DNA from: Sphingomonas taxi
GTDB lineage: Bacteria; Pseudomonadota; Alphaproteobacteria; Sphingomonadales; Sphingomonadaceae
Direction: 5' to 3'
NCBI GenBank assembly: GCA_003240625.1
Contig: QFMX01000004.1
Coordinates: 1-64,000 of the forward strand
DNA length: 64,000 nucleotides
Shown: positions 43,306 to 52,246 of the stretch, in pieces
How the letters are laid out: the number at the start of each line of letters is the position of its first letter
How positions within the stretch are numbered: the first letter of the stretch is position 1
Notes under the pieces: generated by a model
The model's database searches: none
The model's input: the letters and a program-made list of their open reading frames with translations, nothing else
Told to the model about the DNA's origin: nothing
Program-made: the position numbers and the translations under genes

Positions 43306-44763
43306 TCAGATGACGCGTTCGGCGAGCATCGCGAACTGGTCGACTTCCGAACCTTCGTCATGGTCGGTCAGCGTGGTCGGATAATCGCCGGTGAAACAAG
43401 CATCGCAGTATTTCGGCCGGACGTCCGCGCGCTTCGCCTCGCCAAGCGCCTTATAGAGGCCGTCGATCGAGATAAAGTTCAGGCTGTCGGCATGGATGAA
43501 ACCGGTCATCCCGCCCAGATCGAGCTTGGCCGCGAGCAGTTTCGCGCGCTCGGGCGTATCGACGCCGTAGAAGCACGAATGGCGCGTCGGCGGGCTGGCG
43601 ATCCGCATATGCACTTCGGCGGCACCCGCCTCGCGCATCATCTGGACGATCTTGAGCGAAGTCGTGCCGCGGACGATCGAATCGTCGACCAGGATGACCC
43701 GCTTGCCCTTGATCAGCGCGCGATTGGCGTTGTGCTTGAGCTTCACGCCGAGGTGGCGGACCTTGTCGCCCGGCGAGATGAAGGTGCGGCCGACATAATG
43801 CGAGCGGATGATGCCGAGCTCGAACGGGATGCCCGATTGCTGCGCATAGCCGATTGCCGCGGGGGTACCTGAATCGGGGACGGGGATGACGAGGTCTGCA
43901 TCGACCGGCGATTCGATCGCGAGCTGTGCGCCGATCGCTTTGCGCACCGAATAGATCGAGTGATCGTCGACGATCGAGTCCGGCCTTGAGAAATACACCC
44001 ATTCAAAGATGCACGGCCGCGCCGCCATTGGCGCAAACGGGCGGATCGAGCGGATCTCGGAGCCCTGGACGATGACGAGTTCACCCGGCTCGACTGCGCG
44101 GACGAAGGTGGCACCGACGACGTCGAGCGCGACCGTCTCGGACGCGAAGATTACCGCGTCGTCGAGCTTGCCCATCACGAGCGGGCGAATGCCGAGCGGA
44201 TCGCGGCAGGCGATCATGCCCTCGGGCGTCATCACGATCAGCGAGTACGCGCCCTCGATCTGCTTCAGCGCGTCGATGAAGCGATCGAGCAGCGTCCGGT
44301 AGTTCGAGGTCGCGACGAGATGGATGATCGTCTCGGTATCGCTGGTCGACTGGAAGATCGAACCGCGCCGGACGAGCTCACGCCGCAGCCGCATCGCATT
44401 GGAAATATTGCCGTTATGCGCGATGGCGAAGCCACCGGTCGACAGCTCGGCGTAGAGCGGCTGGACGTTGCGCAAGGCCGTCTCGCCAGTCGTCGAATAG
44501 CGGACATGGCCGCAGGCGACGGTGCCGGGGAGGGCGCGGATCACGTCGTCGCGGTCGAAATTGCCCGCGACATGACCCATCGCGCGGTGGGTGTGGAAAT
44601 TGGCCCCATCGAAGGTCGTGATGCCGGCAGCTTCCTGCCCGCGGTGCTGCAGCGCGTGCAGCCCCAGGGCTACGAGCGCGGCCGCGCCATCGGTGGCGGA
44701 GACGCCGAACACCCCGCATTCTTCGCGGAGTTTGTCGTCATCGAAAGGATTGGTCGTCTGCAT
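43306..44763 (-). CDS. purF: Amidophosphoribosyltransferase
   Basis: A 485-residue enzyme for the first committed step of purine synthesis: PRPP plus glutamine to phosphoribosylamine. The propeptide MQTTNPFDDDKLREE precedes C16, the N-terminal nucleophile of the mature glutaminase (CGVFGVSATDG). HRGQEAAGI, GHVRYSTTG and the PRPP loop VILVDDSIVRGTTS are clear. RPKYCDACFTGDYP near the end supplies cysteines of the 4Fe-4S type seen in Bacillus PurF, so this is the iron-sulfur, propeptide-processed class. Confidence 0.97.
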   Translation of the reverse strand: MQTTNPFDDDKLREECGVFGVSATDGAAALVALGLHALQHRGQEAAGITTFDGANFHTHRAMGHVAGNFDRDDVIRALPGTVACGHVRYSTTGETALRNVQPLYAELSTGGFAIAHNGNISNAMRLRRELVRRGSIFQSTSDTETIIHLVATSNYRTLLDRFIDALKQIEGAYSLIVMTPEGMIACRDPLGIRPLVMGKLDDAVIFASETVALDVVGATFVRAVEPGELVIVQGSEIRSIRPFAPMAARPCIFEWVYFSRPDSIVDDHSIYSVRKAIGAQLAIESPVDADLVIPVPDSGTPAAIGYAQQSGIPFELGIIRSHYVGRTFISPGDKVRHLGVKLKHNANRALIKGKRVILVDDSIVRGTTSLKIVQMMREAGAAEVHMRIASPPTRHSCFYGVDTPERAKLLAAKLDLGGMTGFIHADSLNFISIDGLYKALGEAKRADVRPKYCDACFTGDYPTTLTDHDEGSEVDQFAMLAERVI

Positions 44764-44883
44764 GCCGGATCTCACGTCGTGCGGAAGCTGCCCTATACGA
44801 GCGGTTGGCGGGCTTGTCGCCTGTTTGTAATAACATTGCGTGCCGCTGGTCGCATCGCGGCGGGTTTCGGGTATATCCGGGGC

Positions 44884-45246
44884 ATGACACACAGCCGCGA
44901 CACGGGCCTGACGCTCGATCCGAAATTCGATTCTGCCGGGCTTCTGACCGCGGTCGTCACCGACCGCGTGTCGGGCGACGTGCTGATGGTCGCGCATATG
45001 AACGCGGAAGCGCTGGCCGAGACGCAGGCAACCGGCGAGGCGCATTTCTGGTCGCGTAGCCGGGAGAAGCTCTGGAAGAAGGGCGAAACGTCGGGGAACG
45101 TGCTGCGTGTCGCCGAGCTGCGGATCGATTGCGACCAGGATGCGGTGTGGGTGATCGCCGATGCCGCGGGCCCGGCGTGCCATACCGGTGAACGCACCTG
45201 TTTCTTCCGGCGGATCGATGGAGATAAGCTGGTGCCGGCTGAATGA
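44884..45246 (+). CDS. hisI: Phosphoribosyl-AMP cyclohydrolase
   Basis: A 120-residue zinc enzyme opening the purine ring of phosphoribosyl-AMP in histidine synthesis. Metal and active-site motifs: LMVAHMNAEAL, AHFWSRSREKLWKKGETSGN, LRIDCDQDAVWVIAD and GPACHTGERTCFFR. It is the stand-alone cyclohydrolase without the HisE domain. The stop overlaps the following lipoprotein gene by 4 nt. It is divergent from purF across 120 nt, two genes of connected nucleotide pathways sharing a promoter region. Confidence 0.96.
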   Translation: MTHSRDTGLTLDPKFDSAGLLTAVVTDRVSGDVLMVAHMNAEALAETQATGEAHFWSRSREKLWKKGETSGNVLRVAELRIDCDQDAVWVIADAAGPACHTGERTCFFRRIDGDKLVPAE

Positions 45247-45743
45247 GGCGGGCGCTGCTGCTCGCTTTAGTGTTGGGCGGATGTGGGCGAGAGCCGTCCA
45301 ACGTCGTGGCGGACAGCGCGGGGGCTCGGCTGGAGGCAGCAGCCGAGACGGCGGGGATCGTGCCGGATCCGAACGCGCCGCTGCAAGGATCCTGGGCGCG
45401 CGATACCGACCGGGTCTGCGTCGTCGGGACGGACAAGATTGCCCGGATCGGGGTCAGCGTCGATTATGGCGAGGCCCAAGGCTGTACCGCGTCGGGCACG
45501 GTCGAGCGCTCGGGCGACGCACTCAAGGTCGTGTTCGGCACGTGCAAATTCGACGCGAAGTTTGACGGAGACCGGATCGTCTTCCCAGCCGAAATCCCCG
45601 AGGCCTGCGAATCGCTCTGCACCGGCCGTGCCTCGCTCGCTGCGCTGACCGTCGATCGGATCAGCGAATCGCGCTCGGAGGCCTCGACGCTGCGCTCAAC
45701 GAGTGGGCGATCATCTGCCGGGAAGTTGCTCTGCGCTAATTGA
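45243..45743 (+). CDS. Putative lipoprotein
   Basis: A 166-residue protein with a lipobox: MRRALLLALVLGGC, lipidated cysteine at 14. The mature part has conserved-looking LQGSWARDTDRVCVVGTDKIARIGVSVDYGEAQGC and paired cysteines (C in VCVV, GCTASG, GTCKF, ACESLC), resembling small periplasmic domains of sphingomonads with no known role. The last 20 residues are serine-rich and end in LLCAN. It is coupled to hisI by ATGA but that linkage need not mean related function. Confidence 0.7.
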   Translation: MRRALLLALVLGGCGREPSNVVADSAGARLEAAAETAGIVPDPNAPLQGSWARDTDRVCVVGTDKIARIGVSVDYGEAQGCTASGTVERSGDALKVVFGTCKFDAKFDGDRIVFPAEIPEACESLCTGRASLAALTVDRISESRSEASTLRSTSGRSSAGKLLCAN

Positions 45744-45775
45744 CGTTGACGTAAACGAGAGTTATTTGTCCGGGG

Positions 45776-46228
45776 ATGGCGACACGAGCACCTCCTTCCC
45801 CGGTTTCTCCCGAGTCCTACGCGGTAATCGAACCGCGGCACGATCGTGAGAGCTTTACGATCTCCGACCTGTCGGCCGAGTTCGACGTGACGGCTCGCGC
45901 GCTCCGGTTCTACGAGGACGAGGGGCTGATCGCGCCCGAGCGTCGCGGCACGCAACGCATCTATTCGCACCGTGATCGCGCGCGGCTCGCCTGGATCCTG
46001 CGCGGCAAGCGCGTCGGGTTCAGCCTCGGCGAAATCCGCGAGATGATCGATCTCTACGATCTCGGCGACGGCCGGCGCGCGCAGCGCCAGGTCGTGATCG
46101 AGCGCAGCCAGGCGCGGATCGCGCTGCTGACCGCGCAGAAGCGCGACATCGATCTCGCCATCGACGAACTCACCAGTTTCGTGGCCCTTCTCGAAGCCAG
46201 CCGCGCCCAAGACACCCCGCAAGGATAA
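45776..46228 (+). CDS. MerR-family transcriptional regulator
   Basis: A 150-residue MerR-type regulator. After a 25-residue proline-rich lead the winged helix reads FTISDLSAEFDVTARALRFYEDEGLIAPERRGTQRIYSHRDRAR in two runs, then a coiled coil (QVVIERSQARIALLTAQKRDIDLAIDEL). It has no metal-binding cysteines. It lies 3 nt before an acyl-CoA dehydrogenase gene; MerR regulators of this subgroup often control fatty-acid or branched-chain catabolism genes next to them. That control is inference. Confidence 0.88.
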   Translation: MATRAPPSPVSPESYAVIEPRHDRESFTISDLSAEFDVTARALRFYEDEGLIAPERRGTQRIYSHRDRARLAWILRGKRVGFSLGEIREMIDLYDLGDGRRAQRQVVIERSQARIALLTAQKRDIDLAIDELTSFVALLEASRAQDTPQG

Positions 46229-46231
46229 ACC

Positions 46232-48034
46232 ATGCCCCAGTATACGCCCCCCGTCCGCGACACGCGTTTCGTCCTCGAGCATGTCGTCGGCTTGCCGCGC
46301 TATTCCAATCTCCCCGGCTTTGACGCGGCATCGCCCGACGTCGTCGATGCGGTGCTCGAAGAGGGCGGCAAGTTCGTCGCCGAAGTCCTGTTCCCGCTCA
46401 ACCTGTCGGGCGACCAGCAGGGCTGCACGCGGCACGAGGACGGTTCGGTGACGACGCCGGACGGCTTTAAGGAAGCCTATAAGCAGTATGTCGAGAGCGG
46501 CTGGGCGACGCTCGGCAACCAGCCGGAGTACGGCGGGCAGGGCATGCCGCACGTCGTGTCGACCGCGTTTCAGGAATACATGATCTCGTCGAACATGGCG
46601 TTCGCGATGTATCCGGGGCTCACGCACGGCGCGATCGCCGCGCTGATCGCCAAGGGTTCGGACGCGCAGAAGGCGATGTACGTGCCGAAGATGGTGTCGG
46701 GCGAATGGGGCGGGACGATGAACTTGACCGAGCCGCAGTGCGGCACCGATCTGGGCCTGATCCGCACCAAGGCCGAGCCGCAGGCGGATGGCTCCTACGC
46801 GATCACCGGCACCAAGATCTTCATCTCGAGCGGCGAGCATGATCTGACCGAGAACATCATCCACCTCGTGCTGGCCAAGACGCCGGGCGCACCGGACAGC
46901 TCGAAGGGCATTTCGCTGTTCGTCGTGCCGAAGGTCCTGGTGAACGAGGACGGGTCGCTCGGCGCGCGCAACGGCGTCACGTGCGGCTCGATCGAGCACA
47001 AGATGGGGATCCACGCGAACTCGACCTGTGTGATGAACTATGATTCGGCGACCGGCTGGCTGGTCGGCGAGGAGATGAAGGGCCTCGCCGCGATGTTCAT
47101 CATGATGAACGCCGCGCGTCTCGGTGTCGGGCTTCAGGGACTGGGCGTGGCTGAGGTCGCCTACCAGAATGCGGTGCAGTACGCGCACGACCGCCGCCAG
47201 GGTCGCGCGCTGACCGGGCCGAAGGAGCCGCAGGAGAAGGCGGATACGCTGTTCGTGCATCCCGACATCCGCCGCATGCTGATGGAGGGCAAGTCGCTGA
47301 CCGAGGGCCTTCGCGCGCTGATCCTGTGGACCGCGCTCCAGGCGGATCTCGAGCACCACGCCGAAACCGAGGAAGAGCGCCAGATCGCGGGCGACATGAT
47401 CTCGCTGCTGACCCCGGTCATCAAGGGATACGGCACCGACATGGGCTATGCGATCGCGACCAACGCGCAGCAGGTCTATGGCGGCCACGGCTACATTGCC
47501 GAATGGGGCATGGAGCAGTATGTCCGCGATGCCCGGATCGCGATGATCTACGAGGGCACCAACGGCGTCCAGGCGATGGATCTGGTCGGCCGCAAGCTCG
47601 CGCAGAATGGCGGTCGCGGGATCCAGGCGTTCTTCAAGCTGGTGGCGGACGACGTTGCTGCGGCGAAGGGCGATCCGGCGACGGCATCGTTCGCCGAGGC
47701 GCTGGAGAAGGCGAACGGCCAGCTTCAGGCGGCGACGATGTGGTTCATGGCCAATGGCATGAAGAACCCGGAAAACGTCGGCGCCGGCGCAGTCTGCTAC
47801 ATGCACCTGATGGGGATCGTCGCGGTTGGCGTCATGTGGCTGCGGATGGCGGTCGCTGCGACCAAGCTGAAGGCGGCGGGCGAGGGCGAGGCTGCGTTTC
47901 TCGACGCCAAGCTGGTGACGGCGCGCTTTTATGCCGAGCGGATCCTGCCGGATGCCGGCGCGCTGCGTCGGAAGATCGAGGGGGGCGCGGAGTCGCTGAT
48001 GGCGCTGCCGCCCGAAATGTTCATGGCCGCCTGA
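46232..48034 (+). CDS. Acyl-CoA dehydrogenase, long form
   Basis: A 600-residue FAD-dependent acyl-CoA dehydrogenase of the class with an extra C-terminal domain, which forms the alpha-beta double bond in beta-oxidation. Core motifs: GWATLGNQPEYGGQGMPHVV, MNLTEPQCGTDLGLIRTKAEP, the FAD/acyl region NAARLGVGLQGLGVAEVAYQNAVQYA in two runs, QVYGGHGYIAEWGMEQYVRDARI and IYEGTNGVQAMDLVGRK with the catalytic base region. Length and sequence fit FadE-like enzymes. It follows the MerR gene with 3 nt between, so is probably its target. Chain-length preference is unknown. Confidence 0.93.
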   Translation: MPQYTPPVRDTRFVLEHVVGLPRYSNLPGFDAASPDVVDAVLEEGGKFVAEVLFPLNLSGDQQGCTRHEDGSVTTPDGFKEAYKQYVESGWATLGNQPEYGGQGMPHVVSTAFQEYMISSNMAFAMYPGLTHGAIAALIAKGSDAQKAMYVPKMVSGEWGGTMNLTEPQCGTDLGLIRTKAEPQADGSYAITGTKIFISSGEHDLTENIIHLVLAKTPGAPDSSKGISLFVVPKVLVNEDGSLGARNGVTCGSIEHKMGIHANSTCVMNYDSATGWLVGEEMKGLAAMFIMMNAARLGVGLQGLGVAEVAYQNAVQYAHDRRQGRALTGPKEPQEKADTLFVHPDIRRMLMEGKSLTEGLRALILWTALQADLEHHAETEEERQIAGDMISLLTPVIKGYGTDMGYAIATNAQQVYGGHGYIAEWGMEQYVRDARIAMIYEGTNGVQAMDLVGRKLAQNGGRGIQAFFKLVADDVAAAKGDPATASFAEALEKANGQLQAATMWFMANGMKNPENVGAGAVCYMHLMGIVAVGVMWLRMAVAATKLKAAGEGEAAFLDAKLVTARFYAERILPDAGALRRKIEGGAESLMALPPEMFMAA

Positions 48035-48053
48035 TCGGGGAGTGACCCTTCTC

Positions 48054-48169
48054 TTCCCCCCTCCCTGTGAGGGGGGGGCAGGGGGTGGGTCGGGCTCCGC
48101 GAGTCCGCACCCTCTCTTGACCCAAGCAGGCCTACCCACCCCCAACCCCTCCCTCTCAGGGGTGGGAGC
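48054..48169. repeat. Palindromic intergenic repeat, family E copy 2
   Basis: C/T-rich left end and G/A-rich right end mirror each other, with GGGGGTGGGTCGGGCTCCGC and CCTACCCACCCCCAACCC inside, as in copy 1 (41001-41115). It stands between convergent genes and fills the gap. Confidence 0.7.
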
Positions 48170-48178
48170 AGGGGCGTG

Positions 48179-49510
48179 CTACTTGGTGATCGGTGCGGCA
48201 GACGCCGGCGTTGCCGACACCGGCGGCGCGGCGGGGTTCGGTTTCCGCCGAACACCGTTCAGTTCGACCGCTGCGGCAGGCGTGTTCGGCGCAACGGCGG
48301 GTGGCGGTGGTACGGCAGTCATCGCCGCCCGCGCCACCATGCACTGGGTCGGATCCGCGCGCTTGAACTGACGGCAGTTCCACAGCGATCGCTCGTAGTT
48401 GCTCGCCCGATCGCGTAAATAGCTGAAACTCAATGCGGCCGTCTGCGCGGGCTCCAGCGGGATCGCGGTCGCCATCTTCGTGCCGTCGGTCCACGCCATG
48501 TAACGGCAGAATGGCTTGTCGCCGCACGCCTGGGCCGCAAGCAGGGTCAAGCCGTCGGCACTCTGGTTGCGCGGCAACGTCACGAAGATCGTATCGCCAT
48601 CGAGCGGTGTCACGGGCGCAGACGCCCCCTCGGCAGGCGTGCCAAACCCCGCCGCCCCAAACCCCATGGCGATCGACGCTTCCGCCAGTGCGGCATCCGC
48701 CTCGGCCAGCGCAGCGCCCATCTTGTGCGCGTCGGACAGGTCGGCAAGCTGCGTGATCACCGGCTCGACGGCTTCCGGATGACGCCCGAACGCCGCGGGT
48801 GTCCCCCACCAGCCGGACCAGCGGAAGAACAGATGCGTGTTCACTGCGGCGATCTTGTCGAGGCTCGACTGCCAGTACGGCACGACCCAGTCGGTATGGT
48901 AATGCGTGGCATAGCCGACCTGCTTGAACACCGCCCCGGACAACGCCGCCGTGGCCACGTCTCGCGCCCGACGCCAGGCATCGTCGGTCGGGTGCCAGCG
49001 CGTGATCGCACCGTCGCAGCTGAAACTGAACTGGCAACCGGTGGCGCGATCCTGCCCCTCGAACACGACTCCGCACACGGTCTTAGGAAAGGCCGGATGG
49101 CGCAGGCGATTGAGCACGACCTGCGCGACCGCACGTTCGCCGAGCGTGTCGTCGCCGGCCTCGTACAGTATACCCGCCGCCATACAATCGGTGGCGCGCG
49201 CCAAGTCTTCAGGTCCGCCGGCAAAGCGGAACGGGCGTGCGGCCGGGTTGGGGGCCGTCGAAAACGGCACCGTCGCATTGAACGCGCGCGCGTCCTCGGG
49301 ACTGAGGTCGACGAACTTGACGGGCTCGACTTCAGGCACCTCGGCTTGCGGCACGACCCGACCGGGCGGGAGCTTCACCCGCTTTGAGACGTGAACGATC
49401 GTGGGCGCGTTGGCGACGACCAGCGCAGGCCCGATGATCGCCAGCGCGGAAATGCCGACGAGAGTGGCGCGCAGCACCCGAGTGCCGCGCGCGGAAAGAT
49501 CGGTCTTCAC
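48179..49510 (-). CDS. Cell wall hydrolase, SleB family, membrane-anchored
   Basis: A 443-residue protein with an N-terminal membrane segment (VLRATLVGISALAIIGPALVV) and a SleB-type hydrolase domain at about 105-235: GILYEAGDDTLGERAVAQVVLNRLRHPAFPKTVC in two runs, with the catalytic glutamate in YEAG, and GCQFSFSCDG. SleB domains cleave peptidoglycan as lytic transglycosylases or amidases. The C-terminal half is alanine/proline-rich with a cysteine-containing segment (CGDKPFCRYMAW) and no known domain. It follows cysK with a 4-nt overlap. Confidence 0.88.
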   Translation of the reverse strand: MKTDLSARGTRVLRATLVGISALAIIGPALVVANAPTIVHVSKRVKLPPGRVVPQAEVPEVEPVKFVDLSPEDARAFNATVPFSTAPNPAARPFRFAGGPEDLARATDCMAAGILYEAGDDTLGERAVAQVVLNRLRHPAFPKTVCGVVFEGQDRATGCQFSFSCDGAITRWHPTDDAWRRARDVATAALSGAVFKQVGYATHYHTDWVVPYWQSSLDKIAAVNTHLFFRWSGWWGTPAAFGRHPEAVEPVITQLADLSDAHKMGAALAEADAALAEASIAMGFGAAGFGTPAEGASAPVTPLDGDTIFVTLPRNQSADGLTLLAAQACGDKPFCRYMAWTDGTKMATAIPLEPAQTAALSFSYLRDRASNYERSLWNCRQFKRADPTQCMVARAAMTAVPPPPAVAPNTPAAAVELNGVRRKPNPAAPPVSATPASAAPITK

Positions 49511-50427
49511 TGTTCTGGCAGGAAGTCCGGAACCGACAGATAGCGCTCACCGGTGTCGTAGTTGAATCCGAGAACCCGAACGTTGTCAGGCAGATCAGGC
49601 AGCTTCTGAAGTATTGCTGCGAGTGTCGCACCCGAGCTGATGCCTACCAGCATGCCCTCTTCAGTCGCCGAGCGGCGCGCCATGTCCTTGGCCACCGCGG
49701 CGTCGACCTCGATCACCCCGTCTAGCGCTTGCGTGTGGAGATTAACCGGGATGAAGCCGGCGCCGATGCCCTGGATCGGGTGAGGCCCGGGCTGGCCACC
49801 GGCGATGACCGGCGAGGCTGCGGGCTCGACCGCATAGACTTTCAGCGACGGCCATTCCTTCTTTAGCGCCTCGGCGACGCCGGTGATGTGGCCACCGGTG
49901 CCGACGCCGGTGATGATCACGTCGATTGGCGTGTCACGGAAGTCGGCGAGGATTTCCTGCGCGGTCGTAGCGACATGCACGGCGATGTTCGCAGGATTCT
50001 CGAACTGCTGCGGCATCCACGAGCCGGAGGTCTGCTCGACCAGTTCCTTGGCACGCTCGATCGCGCCCTTCATGCCCTTTTCGCGTGGGGTCAGGTCGAA
50101 GGTCGCACCGTATGCGAGCATCAGACGGCGGCGTTCGATCGACATGCTTTCGGGCATGACGAGGACGATCTTGTAGCCCTTCACCGCAGCGACCAGCGCG
50201 AGGCCGATGCCGGTGTTGCCGCTGGTCGGCTCGATGATCGTGCCGCCGGGCTGGAGGTGGCCGTCCTTTTCGGCGGCCTCGATCATCGCGAGCGCGATGC
50301 GGTCCTTGATCGAGCCACCGGGGTTCGACCGCTCGGACTTCACCCAGACTTCGGAATCGGGGAACAGCTTCGACAGGCGGACGTGCGGCGTGTTGCCGAT
50401 CGTGTCGAGGATCGAGTTGGCCTTCAT
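49507..50427 (-). CDS. cysK: Cysteine synthase A (O-acetylserine sulfhydrylase)
   Basis: A 306-residue PLP enzyme making cysteine from O-acetylserine and sulfide. PLP lysine in SNPGGSIKDRIAL near residue 42; PTSGNTGIGLALVAAVKGY binds the substrate carboxylate; GVGTGGHITGV holds the PLP phosphate. The C-terminal GISSGATLAAIL is typical. It is the middle gene of a transporter-cysK-hydrolase unit, each pair overlapping by 4 nt. With sulP and cysDN at the right edge it covers the sulfate-to-cysteine route apart from the reduction steps. Confidence 0.96.
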   Translation of the reverse strand: MKANSILDTIGNTPHVRLSKLFPDSEVWVKSERSNPGGSIKDRIALAMIEAAEKDGHLQPGGTIIEPTSGNTGIGLALVAAVKGYKIVLVMPESMSIERRRLMLAYGATFDLTPREKGMKGAIERAKELVEQTSGSWMPQQFENPANIAVHVATTAQEILADFRDTPIDVIITGVGTGGHITGVAEALKKEWPSLKVYAVEPAASPVIAGGQPGPHPIQGIGAGFIPVNLHTQALDGVIEVDAAVAKDMARRSATEEGMLVGISSGATLAAILQKLPDLPDNVRVLGFNYDTGERYLSVPDFLPEQ

Positions 50428-51776
50428 GGCTTGGCTTCTCCGTGCTGAGGTTCGGTTTCCAGAATCTCTGGGGGATCAAAGGTTTTCGCGCGGCCGAGTT
50501 CCGGGAACAGTCGCGCCCAGCCGATCGTGATCGCAATAGCACCGACGCCGCCGAACACCACTGCCCCGACCGGACCGAGCAGCGACGCCATCACGCCGCT
50601 CTCGAATTCGCCGAGTTCGTTCGACGCGGAGATGGTGAGCTGCGACACCGCGCTGACGCGGCCGCGCATCGCGTCCGGCGTATGGAGCTGGATCAACGAC
50701 TGGCGGACATAGACCGAGATCATGTCTGCGCCGCCCGCGACGATCAGCGCGACGAGGCTGAGGACGAAGGCGGGCTGGACGGGGATGCCGGCGATCGTAC
50801 CGGGCGCGATGCCGAGCAGGTCGACGATCGGCGTGGCGACTCCGAAGGTGAGGATCGCGAGGCCGAACACGACGACGGCGATCAGCATCTTCACGCCGAC
50901 GTTGGTGCTCATCGGCCGGAACGAGAACCAGATCGCCGTGACCGCCGCGCCGATTCCCATGCCGGCCGCGAGCACGCCCAGCCCCTGGGATCCGACGTGG
51001 AGGATGTCGCGCGAGTACACCGGCAGCAGCGAGGTCGCGCCGGCGAGCAGCACCGCGAACAGGTCCAGCGTGATGGTCGCGAGGACGAGGCGGTTGCGGC
51101 GGACATAGGTGAAGCCCTCGATGATCCGGGCAAGCGGGCGGTGATCGGTCTGCGTCGCGGGCTGCGGTACCGGGCCGATCATGAACATGAAGACGAGCGC
51201 GACGAGAAAGAGCAGCGTGGCGACGCCGTACGCGACTTCGGGATGGATCGCATACAGCAGCCCCCCGACGCTGGGACCGGCGATCGTGCCGACCTGCCAC
51301 GCGATCGAGCTGATCGCGATCGCGGTCGGGAGGACGGCGCGAGGGACGAGGTTCGGGGCCAATGCGGAATATGCCGGGCCGGAGAAGGCCCGCGCCACGC
51401 CGAACGCGACCGCGGCGACGAACAGCACGCCGAGCGTCAGGTGGCCGGTCCACGTCAGCAACCACAATGTCGCGGCCGTGAGGACCAGCAGCGTCGTCGT
51501 GCCCCGGACGATCCAGCGGCGGTCGAAGCTGTCTGCGATGAGGCCGGTGATCGGGGTGAGCAGGAACAGCGGCACGAACTGCGCGAACCCGATCATGCCG
51601 AGCATGAAGGCCGCCTGGCGGATGTCCATCGTCTCGCGGGCGATATTGTAGACCTGCCACCCGATCACGATCGACATCGCGCTGACCGCGATCGTACCGG
51701 TGAAGCGGGACAGCCAATAGGCGCGGAAATTGGCGATCCGTAAGGGATGCTGGTGGGGGTCTGTCGTGGGAGCCAT
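50424..51776 (-). CDS. MFS transporter (enterobactin-exporter-like)
   Basis: A 450-residue major-facilitator protein with about 12 hydrophobic segments. It starts MAPTTDPHQHPLRIANFRAYWLSRF, and the loop FDRRWIVRGTTTL after segment 2 and MRGRVSAVSQLTISASNELGEFESG later match the MFS_3/EntS-like group of exporters. Substrate unknown. As first gene of the unit with cysK it could export a sulfur compound or cysteine, which is speculation. The frame is open upstream into a repeat, but MAPTTD is the first sensible start. Confidence 0.88.
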   Translation of the reverse strand: MAPTTDPHQHPLRIANFRAYWLSRFTGTIAVSAMSIVIGWQVYNIARETMDIRQAAFMLGMIGFAQFVPLFLLTPITGLIADSFDRRWIVRGTTTLLVLTAATLWLLTWTGHLTLGVLFVAAVAFGVARAFSGPAYSALAPNLVPRAVLPTAIAISSIAWQVGTIAGPSVGGLLYAIHPEVAYGVATLLFLVALVFMFMIGPVPQPATQTDHRPLARIIEGFTYVRRNRLVLATITLDLFAVLLAGATSLLPVYSRDILHVGSQGLGVLAAGMGIGAAVTAIWFSFRPMSTNVGVKMLIAVVVFGLAILTFGVATPIVDLLGIAPGTIAGIPVQPAFVLSLVALIVAGGADMISVYVRQSLIQLHTPDAMRGRVSAVSQLTISASNELGEFESGVMASLLGPVGAVVFGGVGAIAITIGWARLFPELGRAKTFDPPEILETEPQHGEAKP

Positions 51777-51868
51777 TGGGGGTGGCTTTAGGCTCGGGCG
51801 CGAGGGGAGGGCAACCGGAGCTTTGCTTGGGGTGGGGATAGTGGCGCGAGGAGAGGTCGCTCCTTCTC

Positions 51869-51927
51869 CTTGTTCTCCCGCGAAGGCGGGAGTCCAGACT
51901 GGGCTCCCGCCTTCGCGGAAGAACAAG
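51869..51927. repeat. Palindromic intergenic repeat, family C copy 2
   Basis: Arms of 24 nt (51869-51892 and 51904-51927) with a TCCAGACTGGG centre, near-identical to 23726-23784. Confidence 0.75.
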
Positions 51928-51988
51928 CGGGGCAGGAGCCGCCGAGCGCAGGCAGCTATGCTTCTGCCACCACTCCTTCATCCCTACA

Positions 51989-52098
51989 CCACCACCCCGG
52001 CGAAGGCCGGGGCCCAATTGGGGGACGTCGCCAACTGAGCAATGCGCGCCGTTACTACAACCTCACCAATTGGGCCCCGGCCTTCGCCGGGGTGGTGG
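51989..52098. repeat. Inverted repeat with perfect 32-nt arms, family D
   Basis: Positions 51989-52020 and 52067-52098 are exact reverse complements over 32 nt (CCACCACCCCGGCGAAGG at the outer end, CCCAATTG at the inner end), separated by 46 nt. With the preceding element it fills most of the 470-nt gap 51777-52246, in which I find no gene; the pdhA promoter should lie within 52099-52246. Confidence 0.85.
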
Positions 52099-52246
52099 CA
52101 GGCTCATGACAAGGCTAGCGCGACGTGCCGATCCGTCCATCCCAAGCCCCCAAAACCAACATACCCCAGACGGGAATTGATGTTCCGCCCCGTCCGCGCC
52201 TATAGGCTCCCTCAACTCCCCTACGGAAAACGAGGTTTCCCACATC

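Noticed and set aside
50442..51743. 433-codon plus-strand frame opposite the MFS transporter
   Set aside because: Composition is dominated by Arg, Asp, Glu and Ala with no membrane or domain signal; the minus-strand frame is a clear transporter.
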